Positions 1-7,120 of a stretch of DNA of 10,828 nucleotides are shown here, piece by piece. Origin of the DNA: Microbacteriaceae bacterium (lineage in GTDB: Bacteria; Actinomycetota; Actinomycetes; Actinomycetales; Microbacteriaceae); NCBI GenBank assembly GCA_012511645.1, contig JAAZFP010000379.1, forward strand, positions 1 through 10,828. The letters run 5' to 3'. The position numbers and the translations under genes were made by a program. How positions within the stretch are numbered: the stretch's first letter is position 1; every line of letters starts with the position of its first letter. The notes under the pieces are model-generated. The model was not told the DNA's origin, did no database searches, and was given only the letters and a program-made list of their open reading frames with translations.

Positions 1-1
1 C

Positions 2-1807
2 CCAGGGCAGATCCGTAATTTCTGCATTATTGCCCACATCGATCATGGCAAGTCGCCGCTGGCAGATCGTATGTTGCAGATCACTGGCACCGTCGCCGAC
101 CGAGACATGCGAGCTCAGTATCTCGACAATATGGAGATTGAGCGAGAGCGTGGCATCACGATCAAGTCGCAGGCAGTTCGAATGCACTGGGACGTTGATG
201 GTGCGTCGTACGCACTGAATATGATCGACACGCCCGGTCACGTTGACTTTAGCTACGAAGTCTCACGCTCGCTTGCAGCGTGTGAGGGTGCAATCTTGCT
301 CGTAGATGCTGCGCAAGGCATTGAAGCTCAGACCCTCGCAAATCTCTATCTTGCGATGGAGAACGACCTCGAGATTATCCCTGTGCTGAACAAGATTGAT
401 CTTCCTGCAGCAGACCCCGAACGAGTATCTCGCGAGATTGCCGATCTTATCGGCGGCGATCCGGCAGACATTCTGAAGGTTTCAGGCAAAACTGGCATGG
501 GTGTCGAAGAACTGCTTGATCGCGCAGTGCAGCGCATCCCCGCGCCCGTTGGTGATGCTTCGGCACCTGCGCGAGCAATGATCTTTGACTCTGTCTATGA
601 CCCGTATCGAGGCGTGGTCACATATGTTCGCATGATGGACGGCAAGCTCACCCCTCGTGAGAAGATCCTGATGATGTCGACGAAGGCTGAGCATGAGGCA
701 CTTGAAATTGGGGTGTCGTCACCGGGGCCGACCCCAACGAAGGGTCTCGCTGTGGGTGAAGTGGGCTACCTCATTACCGGAGTAAAGGATGTTCGGCAGT
801 CGAAGGTCGGTGACACGGTAACCAGTAAGCATCACCCCGCAGAGGATGCGCTGCCAGGGTACACAGATCCGAAGCCGATGGTGTTTTCTGGTCTCTATCC
901 GATCGACGGCAGTGACTACCCGGTGTTGCGTGAGGCGCTCGACAAGCTCAAGCTCAGCGATGCGGCGCTCCAATATGAACCTGAAACTTCAGTCGCGCTT
1001 GGCTTTGGCTTTCGCTGTGGCTTCCTTGGCCTCTTGCATCTTGAAATTATCAGTGAGCGACTGAGGCGAGAGTTCGATCTCGACCTGATCGCCACGGCAC
1101 CGAGTGTGGTCTACGAGGTCACGAAGGAAGACGGGGGCGTCGTCACCGTGACAAACCCGAGCGAGTACCCCGAGGGCAAGATCTCCAATGTTCGGGAGCC
1201 GATGGTGCGAGTAGCGATTCTCGCTCCCAAAGATTATGTCGGCACCATTATGGAACTGTGCCAGAGCCGACGGGGCAGCCTCATCGGTATGGAGTATCTG
1301 GGTGAGCGTGTCGAACTCCGGTATGGCATGCCGCTCGGTGAGATTGTGTTCGACTTTTTCGATCACTTGAAGAGTCGTACCCAGGGCTACGCAAGCCTCG
1401 ACTACGAACCTATGGGTGACCAAGAAGCCGATCTGGTGAAGGTGGACATTCTTCTGCAGGGCGACAAGGTCGACGCGTTTAGCGCGATTGTTCACCGTGA
1501 CAGTGCCTACCACTACGGCACACTCATGACCGAACGGCTACGCAAATTGATTCCACGACAGCAGTTTGAAGTGCCGATTCAGGCTGCAATCGGTTCGAGG
1601 GTGATTGCGCGGGAGACCATTCGCGCAATACGCAAGGATGTGCTTGCAAAATGCTATGGCGGTGACATCAGTCGTAAGCGCAAGCTGCTCGAGAAGCAAA
1701 AAGAGGGTAAGAAGCGCATGAAGATGGTCGGTCGCGTGGAGGTCCCACAGGAAGCCTTCATTGCAGCCCTGTCAGGTGACGTCGAAAGCAAGGATCAGAA
1801 GAAGTGA
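2..1807 (+). CDS. lepA: Elongation factor 4 (LepA) GTPase, 5' end outside window
   Basis: Ribosome-associated translational GTPase (EF4), known in the family to act on stalled or mis-translocated ribosomes and in ribosome biogenesis. The reading frame is open from base 2 to the TGA stop, giving 601 codons; actinobacterial LepA proteins are a little over 610 residues, so only about a dozen N-terminal residues are missing. Visible motifs are the G1 region AHIDHGKS (bases 32-55), the G2 region RGITIKSQ, the G3 motif DTPGH (about 229-243), NKID as G4 (about 389-400) and SGKTGMG as G5. The LepA-specific C-terminal domain follows, with AKCYGGDISRKRKLLEKQKE near 1646-1705. The residue after GKS is proline (CCG at 56-58) where the family has threonine, an oddity treated in the findings. 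The stop overlaps the start of the next gene by four bases (GTGA), suggesting translational coupling. Confidence 0.97.
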   Translation, partial: PGQIRNFCIIAHIDHGKSPLADRMLQITGTVADRDMRAQYLDNMEIERERGITIKSQAVRMHWDVDGASYALNMIDTPGHVDFSYEVSRSLAACEGAILLVDAAQGIEAQTLANLYLAMENDLEIIPVLNKIDLPAADPERVSREIADLIGGDPADILKVSGKTGMGVEELLDRAVQRIPAPVGDASAPARAMIFDSVYDPYRGVVTYVRMMDGKLTPREKILMMSTKAEHEALEIGVSSPGPTPTKGLAVGEVGYLITGVKDVRQSKVGDTVTSKHHPAEDALPGYTDPKPMVFSGLYPIDGSDYPVLREALDKLKLSDAALQYEPETSVALGFGFRCGFLGLLHLEIISERLRREFDLDLIATAPSVVYEVTKEDGGVVTVTNPSEYPEGKISNVREPMVRVAILAPKDYVGTIMELCQSRRGSLIGMEYLGERVELRYGMPLGEIVFDFFDHLKSRTQGYASLDYEPMGDQEADLVKVDILLQGDKVDAFSAIVHRDSAYHYGTLMTERLRKLIPRQQFEVPIQAAIGSRVIARETIRAIRKDVLAKCYGGDISRKRKLLEKQKEGKKRMKMVGRVEVPQEAFIAALSGDVESKDQKK

Positions 1808-2481
1808 GCGGCGAAGCGGAGTCGCATCGGCGTTCGACCCACATCGACAGAGGTGCCGTCTACGGTGCGGTTGGCGCGTCGGCAAGCCCTGACCTGCTGC
1901 GGTTTCCGCCGACCGGAGCGACACCGTTTGAGCACGAGCGGAAGCTTGGGAGCGGCGTCGATCGATTTCTGATCGCCTCGAACATGCTGATGACCTGGGG
2001 TGCGCAGCGTGCAGCCGGAATTGACGTACGCGATGTCGAGCAGGCTGATCACGAGCACTACTCTGGTGTCACATTTAACTCCGCTGGGACTCCTGAGAAG
2101 GCCCCAGAGCTTGAGATTCGCTATGGCAGTGACGGGGAGCCGTTCTTGACCGCGGGCACAACGGCAGTGTTGCACTGGCCCGGCCGTGGGGTCGTGCGAA
2201 ACGTTCGGGTGGTGTTTGTCGCTGACGAACCACGCAGAGCGGGCTTTGCGCTTGGCACGGTCGATGACTCAGGGGTGGTGGGAGAGACTGCGTATTATGT
2301 GGATCATCGCTCAGATGACACCGTGTGGGCGATTGCCAGGGGCTTTTATCGGGCACCAGAGTCGGGGATCTTTGGTCTTCGAGGGAAAGCCGCAATCCGA
2401 TTGGCTGAGCGAACTGCCATCCAGCAGATTGAGAGCCTTGCTCCCGGTGTGGCCCCGAAACGTGAGTCCGAGATCGGTTAA
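1804..2481 (+). CDS. DUF1990 family protein of unknown function
   Basis: A 225-residue soluble protein that I recognise as a DUF1990 family member. Supporting features are a PP-T-PFEHERKLGSG-like segment (about residues 35-51), an alpha-helical stretch ending in TWGAQRAAGI (64-73), a VRVVFVADEPRRAGFALGTV stretch (133-152), and a C-terminal VDHRSDDTVWAIARGFYR segment (166-183). There is no signal peptide or membrane segment. No enzymatic function is established for the family, and I do not assign one. The GTG start is favoured because it gives the GTGA overlap with lepA and has AAGGA at 1790-1794, nine bases upstream. The first 15 or so residues are charged and look poorly conserved, so a later start is possible. 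The gene lies between lepA and hemW in the same direction, an arrangement I recall from Microbacteriaceae; co-transcription is inferred. Confidence 0.82.
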   Translation: MSGEAESHRRSTHIDRGAVYGAVGASASPDLLRFPPTGATPFEHERKLGSGVDRFLIASNMLMTWGAQRAAGIDVRDVEQADHEHYSGVTFNSAGTPEKAPELEIRYGSDGEPFLTAGTTAVLHWPGRGVVRNVRVVFVADEPRRAGFALGTVDDSGVVGETAYYVDHRSDDTVWAIARGFYRAPESGIFGLRGKAAIRLAERTAIQQIESLAPGVAPKRESEIG

Positions 2482-2484
2482 GCG

Positions 2485-3726
2485 GTGCCGAGCACGTTCC
2501 CTGAGGGTGAGCCAGCGCCACTGAACGGAGCGCTCCCACCCTCGGTAGTGACCGCGGCCGAGGCTCGCGACTTTGGGGTGTATGTTCATGTGCCTTACTG
2601 CCGTGTGCGGTGCGGATACTGTGACTTCAACACCTATACCGCAGAAGAGCTTGGGCGGGGTGCGAATAGGGCGGACTTCTCCTTCCAGGTGGTGCGCGAA
2701 CTCGAGTTTGGGGCGAAGGTGCTTCGCGATGCTGGTCTCCCGTCACGCGAAGTCTCCACCGTCTTTTTTGGTGGGGGCACCCCGACACTGTTGCCCGCGA
2801 CGGATCTTCTGGAGATGTTGGATGCAGTGCGGAGTCAGTGGGGGCTCGCACCCGGCGCGGAGATTACGACCGAAGCGAACCCAGATTCCGTTGATCGAGA
2901 GTACCTGCGTGCATTGAAACTGGGGGGCATCACTCGTGTGAGTTTCGGCATGCAGTCTGCTGTGCCGTCGGTGCTTGCAACGCTTGATCGTACTCATTCG
3001 CCTGAGCGCGTGCCGCAGGTTGTGGAATGGGCGCGAATGGAGGGGCTTCAGGTCAGCCTGGATCTCATTTACGGCACGCCAGGTGAGACCCTCGAGCAAT
3101 GGCAACAGTCAGTCGAAGCCGCGCTCTCCTGTGACCCGGACCATGTCTCTGCGTATGCCCTGATTGTCGAGCCCGGCACAAAACTTGCTGCGCAGATCCG
3201 AAGAGGAACTCTTGTCGCGCCGGATGATGACCTGCACGCAGACATGTATTCGTTGGTTGACGAGGCGCTCTCACGAAACGGGTATGAGTGGTATGAGATC
3301 AGCAACTGGTCGAAATCGCCGGATACTCGATCACGCCACAACCTCTCGTACTGGCGCGGAGCTGATTGGTGGGGTGCGGGCCCCGGTGCGCACAGCCACG
3401 TTGGCGGGGTGCGGTGGTGGAATGTGAAGCATCCGCGAGCCTACGCGGCTCGCATCCTGGCAGGAGACTCGCCTGCTCATGGGCGAGAAGTGCTTGATGA
3501 GGAGACACGTCGCACCGAGCGCATCCTGCTGGAAAGCAGGCTCGCTGACGGACTTCCGCTCGCTGTGCTCACCGATGAAGAACGTCAATCGGTCGGAGGG
3601 CTCATTGCTGATGGCCTGATTGATGGCCGCCAGGCGATTGGCCCCCCGGGTGAAACACCACGCCTCGTGCCAACACGGCACGGTCGGCTGTTAGCGGACA
3701 CGCTGGTGCACCGTTTGCTGCGGTAG
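2485..3726 (+). CDS. hemW: HemW-type radical SAM protein (heme chaperone)
   Basis: Radical SAM protein of the HemN/HemW family, long annotated as oxygen-independent coproporphyrinogen III oxidase but shown for HemW to act as a heme-binding chaperone. The 413 residues carry the cluster-binding CxxxCxxC motif with Cys39, Cys43 and Cys46 (YCRVRCGYCDF), GGGTP (96-100) for SAM binding, SFGMQS (153-158), DLIYGTPGE (193-201), and a HNLSYWRGADWWGAGPGAHS segment (285-304) typical of the family. I favour HemW over HemN because of the short N-terminus before the cysteine motif and the position next to lepA and hrcA, where actinobacterial and Gram-positive genomes usually carry hemW. Start is a GTG three bases after the DUF1990 stop; the N-terminal region up to residue 28 matches the style of actinobacterial HemW. 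The ribosome binding site is weak, so coupling to the preceding gene is likely. Confidence 0.93.
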   Translation: MPSTFPEGEPAPLNGALPPSVVTAAEARDFGVYVHVPYCRVRCGYCDFNTYTAEELGRGANRADFSFQVVRELEFGAKVLRDAGLPSREVSTVFFGGGTPTLLPATDLLEMLDAVRSQWGLAPGAEITTEANPDSVDREYLRALKLGGITRVSFGMQSAVPSVLATLDRTHSPERVPQVVEWARMEGLQVSLDLIYGTPGETLEQWQQSVEAALSCDPDHVSAYALIVEPGTKLAAQIRRGTLVAPDDDLHADMYSLVDEALSRNGYEWYEISNWSKSPDTRSRHNLSYWRGADWWGAGPGAHSHVGGVRWWNVKHPRAYAARILAGDSPAHGREVLDEETRRTERILLESRLADGLPLAVLTDEERQSVGGLIADGLIDGRQAIGPPGETPRLVPTRHGRLLADTLVHRLLR

Positions 3727-3729
3727 ACT
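3724..3729 (+). promoter_or_regulatory. Probable -10 box of the hrcA promoter
   Basis: TAGACT fits the actinobacterial -10 consensus TANNNT. It overlaps the hemW stop codon (TAG at 3724-3726) and the left edge of the CIRCE element, so transcription would start near 3736, inside the operator. The same 8-mer, TAGACTGG, appears again before the HIT gene. No convincing -35 hexamer is visible 16-19 bases upstream, which is common in this phylum. Assignment is by pattern and position only. Confidence 0.45.
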
Positions 3730-3754
3730 GGCACTCTGTCTTCGAGAGTGCCAG
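3728..3754 (+). promoter_or_regulatory. CIRCE operator (HrcA binding site)
   Basis: CTGGCACTC (3728-3736), nine spacer bases, then GAGTGCCAG (3746-3754): a perfect 9-9-9 inverted repeat. The core GCACTC-N15-GAGTGC is that of the CIRCE element (consensus TTAGCACTC-N9-GAGTGCTAA), with TTA replaced by CTG and TAA by CAG on the other arm, so full symmetry is kept. It lies 15 bases before the hrcA start codon. HrcA is known to repress class I heat-shock genes by binding this element, so the simplest reading is autoregulation of hrcA-dnaJ. Confidence 0.95.
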
Positions 3755-3769
3755 AGCTGAGGGGGTGCG

Positions 3770-4816
3770 ATGACTGAGGATCGTGTCAGCGAGCGCGGGC
3801 TCGCAGTGCTCCACGCGATTGTTGGTGATTATGTGTCAACCAACGAACCAGTTGGGAGCAAGACCATCGTCGAACGCCACAGTTTTGGCGTGTCCGCTGC
3901 CACGATTCGCAACGATATGGCATTGCTCGAAGATGAAGAGCTGATCGCAGCACCGCACACCTCATCAGGGCGGATTCCCACTGACAAGGGGTATCGACTC
4001 TATGTTGACACCCTCGTCAGTGTGCGGCCGTTGAATGGGGCGCAGAAGAGCGCTATCGAGCGGTTCTTAGTGGAGTCGCGCGACCTTGATGATGCGCTTG
4101 CTCGAACGGTTCGCCTGCTGTCACAACTGACCAATCAGGTTGCCGTCGTGCAATACCCTTCTCTTCGTCGTACCCAGGTGCGGCACATCGACCTTGTCGC
4201 GGTGGCAGAAAATCGAGTGCTGTGCGTGCTCATTCTTGGCACGGGAGTGGTCGAACAACAGGTAGCGTCTTTGCCTGCCGCCCGCGTGACAGATGCGTGG
4301 GTGCACGGCGTGCGAGAACGCATTGCAGGAGCCGTGGTCGGGAAGGATCTCGAAGCGGCAGTTACTGCGGCTCACACGCTCGCCGCAGAACTCAGCGACT
4401 GGTCAGATCCCGGCGAGCGTGTGCTTGTTGAGCAGATTCTTGAGATTGTGCTCACGCAATTGCAGGCGAACCGAAGTGAGAAGATCGCTGTTGCCGGGGC
4501 TGCGAACCTGTCACGTCCTGGTGATTTTGCAGGCTCGTTGCCACTCGTCCTTGAAGCAATTGAGGAGCAGGTGACACTCCTGCGACTGTTTAATGAGTTG
4601 GCGCGCGACGGCCGTGAGGTCAGCGCTTCGATTGGCCGCGAGAATGAGCCTTACGGACTCGAGGGAGCCTCAATCATCGCGACCCGCTATGAAAATGAGA
4701 GTGATTCCTCTTCTGGGGTCGGGGTGCTCGGTCCGCTACGCATGGATTATGCGTCAAATATTTCGGCAGTACGGGCAGTCGCCCGATACTTGAGCAGCCT
4801 GTTGGGCGACACCTGA
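3770..4816 (+). CDS. hrcA: Heat-inducible transcription repressor HrcA
   Basis: Repressor of class I heat-shock genes, acting on CIRCE operators and depending on GroEL for folding or activity in studied bacteria. The 348 residues are of normal family length. The N-terminal winged-helix domain shows NEPVGSKTIVE (25-35), the recognition region VSAATIRNDMALLEDEELI (41-59), and the conserved wing and following segment HTSSGRIPTDKGYRLYVD (63-80). The larger C-terminal dimerisation region follows, with QLTNQVAVVQYP near residue 120. The ATG start is preceded by GAGGGGG at 3759-3765 with a short spacer of four bases. The gene sits directly behind its own operator and 61 bases ahead of dnaJ, the standard hrcA-dnaJ2 pairing of actinobacteria. 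No groES/groEL or dnaK is in the window. Confidence 0.96.
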   Translation: MTEDRVSERGLAVLHAIVGDYVSTNEPVGSKTIVERHSFGVSAATIRNDMALLEDEELIAAPHTSSGRIPTDKGYRLYVDTLVSVRPLNGAQKSAIERFLVESRDLDDALARTVRLLSQLTNQVAVVQYPSLRRTQVRHIDLVAVAENRVLCVLILGTGVVEQQVASLPAARVTDAWVHGVRERIAGAVVGKDLEAAVTAAHTLAAELSDWSDPGERVLVEQILEIVLTQLQANRSEKIAVAGAANLSRPGDFAGSLPLVLEAIEEQVTLLRLFNELARDGREVSASIGRENEPYGLEGASIIATRYENESDSSSGVGVLGPLRMDYASNISAVRAVARYLSSLLGDT

Positions 4817-4877
4817 GGGGCGCTGGGTTGGGCCAGCACTCATCCACTATGAAATCAGCAATGAAAGGCAGCAATTC

Positions 4878-5978
4878 GTGGCAAATCACTACGAGACGCT
4901 TGGTGTAGACCAGAACGCAACGCCTGATGAAATCAAGAAGGCCTATCGCCGGCTCGCTCGTGAGCTGCACCCGGATGTGAATCCCAGCGAAGATGCGGCC
5001 GAGCGTTTCAAGAGCGTCACTCACGCGTATGACGTGCTGAGTGACCCTCAAGAGCGTCAACGCTATGACCTCGGTGGCGACCAGGCCGGTGGGATGGGCG
5101 GCTTCGGAGACATCTTTGAGACGTTCTTCGGTGCTGGGTTTGGCGGCGGCAGCCGGGGGCCCCGGTCGCGCACGGAGCGTGGTGAAGACGCGATGATCAG
5201 GGTCGACGTTGAGCTCGCTGATGTAATTTTTGGCGTGCAACGAGACATTACGGTGAACACCGCTGTGCTGTGTGACACCTGCAATGGCTCCTGCTGTCAG
5301 CCTGGGACCTCACCGGTGACCTGCGATCACTGCGGCGGCCAGGGCCAAGTGCAGCGGCAGGTCCGTTCGCTCTTCGGCAACGTGGTAACCGCGCACCCGT
5401 GTGGCAACTGTCAGGGCTACGGCACCGTCATTGAACACCCGTGCATCGAGTGCGGTGGCAAGGGTCGTGTTCGGGAGCGCCGTTCGATGACGATTGACGT
5501 GCCCTCGGGCATTGACACCGGGACACGCATGCAAATGCGAGGGGGCGGCGAGGTAGGCCCGGCAGGTGGCCCGAACGGCGATCTCTTCATCGAGTTTCGT
5601 GTGATGCATCACGACGTCTTCAGTCGTGACGGGAACGATCTCCTCGCAACCGCGCAGGTGAGCATGACCGACGCGATTCTCGGCGCTGAGACCGAGGTCT
5701 CTGCGCTCGATGGCAATGTGCAGATTGAGGTGCCGGCGGGCGCTCAATCTGGTGACGTCGTGACGGTGCGAGGGCGGGGCATCCAGGGTCTCCACTCGAC
5801 GAACCGGGGTGACTTGAAGGTTGCCCTCCAGGTCATTACTCCGACGAAGATTTCCACACGCGAAAAAGAGTTGGTGCGTCAGCTTGCAGCGCTTCGAAAA
5901 GATGATCCGCCGACGCTCGGAGAGTTCCAGCAGGGGTTCTTCGGCAAGATCAGGGATCGCTTCTTTCGTGCGGGGTAA
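4878..5978 (+). CDS. dnaJ: Chaperone DnaJ (DnaJ2-type, zinc-binding Hsp40)
   Basis: Class A J-protein that delivers unfolded clients to DnaK and stimulates its ATPase. The 366 residues show a J domain (1-67) with the catalytic HPD at 31-33, a short G/F-rich linker (about 66-96), a zinc-binding region (132-196), and the C-terminal substrate-binding domains. The four zinc repeats are CDTCNGSC (132-139), CDHCGGQG (149-156), CGNCQGYG (175-182) and CIECGGKG (189-196). All eight CxxC cysteines are present, but the first repeat ends in Cys139 instead of glycine and is followed by Cys140. The short G/F region and the position after hrcA make it the DnaJ2 paralogue of actinobacteria; a second DnaJ in a dnaK-grpE operon would be expected elsewhere. 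Start is a GTG, with AAAGG at 4864-4868 nine bases upstream. Expression is presumably under the CIRCE upstream of hrcA. Confidence 0.96.
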   Translation: MANHYETLGVDQNATPDEIKKAYRRLARELHPDVNPSEDAAERFKSVTHAYDVLSDPQERQRYDLGGDQAGGMGGFGDIFETFFGAGFGGGSRGPRSRTERGEDAMIRVDVELADVIFGVQRDITVNTAVLCDTCNGSCCQPGTSPVTCDHCGGQGQVQRQVRSLFGNVVTAHPCGNCQGYGTVIEHPCIECGGKGRVRERRSMTIDVPSGIDTGTRMQMRGGGEVGPAGGPNGDLFIEFRVMHHDVFSRDGNDLLATAQVSMTDAILGAETEVSALDGNVQIEVPAGAQSGDVVTVRGRGIQGLHSTNRGDLKVALQVITPTKISTREKELVRQLAALRKDDPPTLGEFQQGFFGKIRDRFFRAG

Positions 5979-5997
5979 GGGACGCTGAGCAACGAAC

Positions 5998-6765
5998 ATG
6001 GCCAATTTGTATTATGCAGAAGGGCTGAGCCCCGATCGTTTTGCGGTCGGGGAAACTCTGACGGTGAGTGGCGAAGAAGCTCGGCACGCGGTGAGAGTGA
6101 GTCGTTTGCGGGTGGGCGAGCACATTCTGGTGGGAAACGGTCAGGGCTCTCTCGCGCGAGGCGAGGTCACGCTCATTGAGAAAGATCGGTTTGAAATTGC
6201 CGTTCGTGAGTCGTCGCATGACATCGAGCCAAGTCAGCGACTTGGGCTGGTACAGGCGCTGGCGAAGGGAGACCGAGATGAGCGCGCGGTTGAGCAGGCG
6301 ACAGAGTTTGGTGTTGACCTGATCGTGCCGTGGGAAGCAAAACGATCGGTGTCGAGATGGTCCACAGCTGGCGGGGGAGACAAGGCCGCGAAGGGGGTCG
6401 CGAGATGGCAGCGAGTTGCCCGCGAGGCTTCGAAACAGTCACTCCGTCACCGCATTCCCGAAGTGCATCAGGCCGTAACCACTGAGGCGCTGTGTGAACT
6501 GGCGCAGAGCGACGAAAGCACGGTCATCGCATTGCATCCAGGTGCTGACATTCGCCTGAGCGAGTGGGCTACCAGCGAACGACTGTCGCGGTGTACTCAG
6601 GTGCTGTTGGTGGTTGGGCCTGAGGGCGGATTTGGCGACGACGAACTCGCCGAACTGAGCAGCGCGGGCGCAGTGCTCGACTCGCTCGGCTCACTCGTGC
6701 TGCGACCGTCGTCAGCAGGCGCCGCCGGTCTTGCCGTTTTGAACGCTGCGCTTCGGCGCTGGTGA
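5998..6765 (+). CDS. rsmE: 16S rRNA m3U1498 methyltransferase RsmE
   Basis: SPOUT-fold methyltransferase that makes N3-methyluridine at position 1498 of 16S rRNA (E. coli numbering), using SAM, on the assembled 30S subunit. The 255 residues match family length. An N-terminal PUA-like domain (1-75) contains GEEARHAVRVSRLRVGE (25-41). The catalytic domain shows QALAKGDRDERAVEQATEFG (86-105), the SAM-binding loop VGPEGGFGDDEL (206-217), and the knot segment SLVLRPSSAGAAGLA (232-246). In this last segment the usual T after LR is proline. The ATG start lies 19 bases after the dnaJ stop. The purine-rich AAGGGA at 5977-5982 is rather far from the ATG, so initiation may be helped by coupling to dnaJ. 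The dnaJ-rsmE-HIT order is common in actinobacteria and firmicutes-related operons. Confidence 0.94.
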   Translation: MANLYYAEGLSPDRFAVGETLTVSGEEARHAVRVSRLRVGEHILVGNGQGSLARGEVTLIEKDRFEIAVRESSHDIEPSQRLGLVQALAKGDRDERAVEQATEFGVDLIVPWEAKRSVSRWSTAGGGDKAAKGVARWQRVAREASKQSLRHRIPEVHQAVTTEALCELAQSDESTVIALHPGADIRLSEWATSERLSRCTQVLLVVGPEGGFGDDELAELSSAGAVLDSLGSLVLRPSSAGAAGLAVLNAALRRW

Positions 6766-6766
6766 G

Positions 6767-6772
6767 TAGACT
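6767..6772 (+). promoter_or_regulatory. Probable -10 box for a leaderless HIT transcript
   Basis: TAGACT matches TANNNT and is followed by exactly six bases and then ATG (6779). A transcription start seven bases after the box would fall on the A of the ATG, the layout of leaderless mRNAs that are frequent in actinobacteria. There is no good Shine-Dalgarno sequence in the 13-base gap behind rsmE; only a weak GGA sits four bases before the ATG. No clear -35 hexamer is seen. Pattern evidence only. Confidence 0.55.
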
Positions 6773-6778
6773 GGATCC

Positions 6779-7120
6779 ATGGCAGAAGAGACCGTATTTG
6801 GTAAAATTGTTTCTGGCGAGATTCCTGTTGAGAAGCTCGTTGAGACCGACCGAGTCATCGCTTTTCCTGATATTGCGCCGCAGGCTCCGGTTCACATTCT
6901 GGTAATCCCAAAAACCACTGAATATGCTGACGTGACGGAACTCGCTGCCGCAGACCCAGAGCTCTTGGCTGAACTGGTATCGGTCGCCCAGCAGCTTGCT
7001 CACGAACATGCAGACGGCAACTACCGTCTCGTCTTTAATAAGGGTGCCTCTGCTGGACAAACCGTGTTTCATGTGCACGCGCATGTGCTGGCTGGTGGGT
7101 TGACTGAGAGCTCGCTTTAG
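6779..7120 (+). CDS. HIT family (HinT-like) nucleotide-binding protein
   Basis: Small 113-residue member of the histidine triad family, whose HinT branch hydrolyses purine nucleoside phosphoramidates and acyl-adenylates. The defining triad FHVHAHVL carries His98, His100 and His102, and the preceding GQTVF motif (93-97) is the usual loop before the active site. His39 in PVHILVIPK (37-45) is another conserved family position. The N-terminal ETVFGKIVSGEIPVEKL (4-20) is the typical HinT opening. The cellular substrate in this organism cannot be read from sequence. The ATG start is the first in-frame one after rsmE and appears to be leaderless. The TAG stop shares one base with the GTG start of phoH. 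Confidence 0.93.
   Translation: MAEETVFGKIVSGEIPVEKLVETDRVIAFPDIAPQAPVHILVIPKTTEYADVTELAAADPELLAELVSVAQQLAHEHADGNYRLVFNKGASAGQTVFHVHAHVLAGGLTESSL

Noticed and set aside
989..1513. Long open frame on the minus strand inside lepA (174 codons).
   Set aside because: It lies fully antisense to well-conserved lepA, has no recognisable domain and no ribosome binding site context; it is a codon-bias shadow, like the other antisense frames in hemW, dnaJ, phoH and era.
4822..4837. GCTGG / CCAGC inverted repeat between hrcA and dnaJ as a possible terminator or processing hairpin.
   Set aside because: The stem is only five pairs and no T-run follows; the gene pair is a known co-transcribed unit.
4833..4841. 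CCAGCACTC upstream of dnaJ resembles one CIRCE arm.
   Set aside because: There is no matching GAGTGC arm nine bases further on (the sequence runs into ATCCACTATGAAATCAG), so this is a half-site at best and probably chance.
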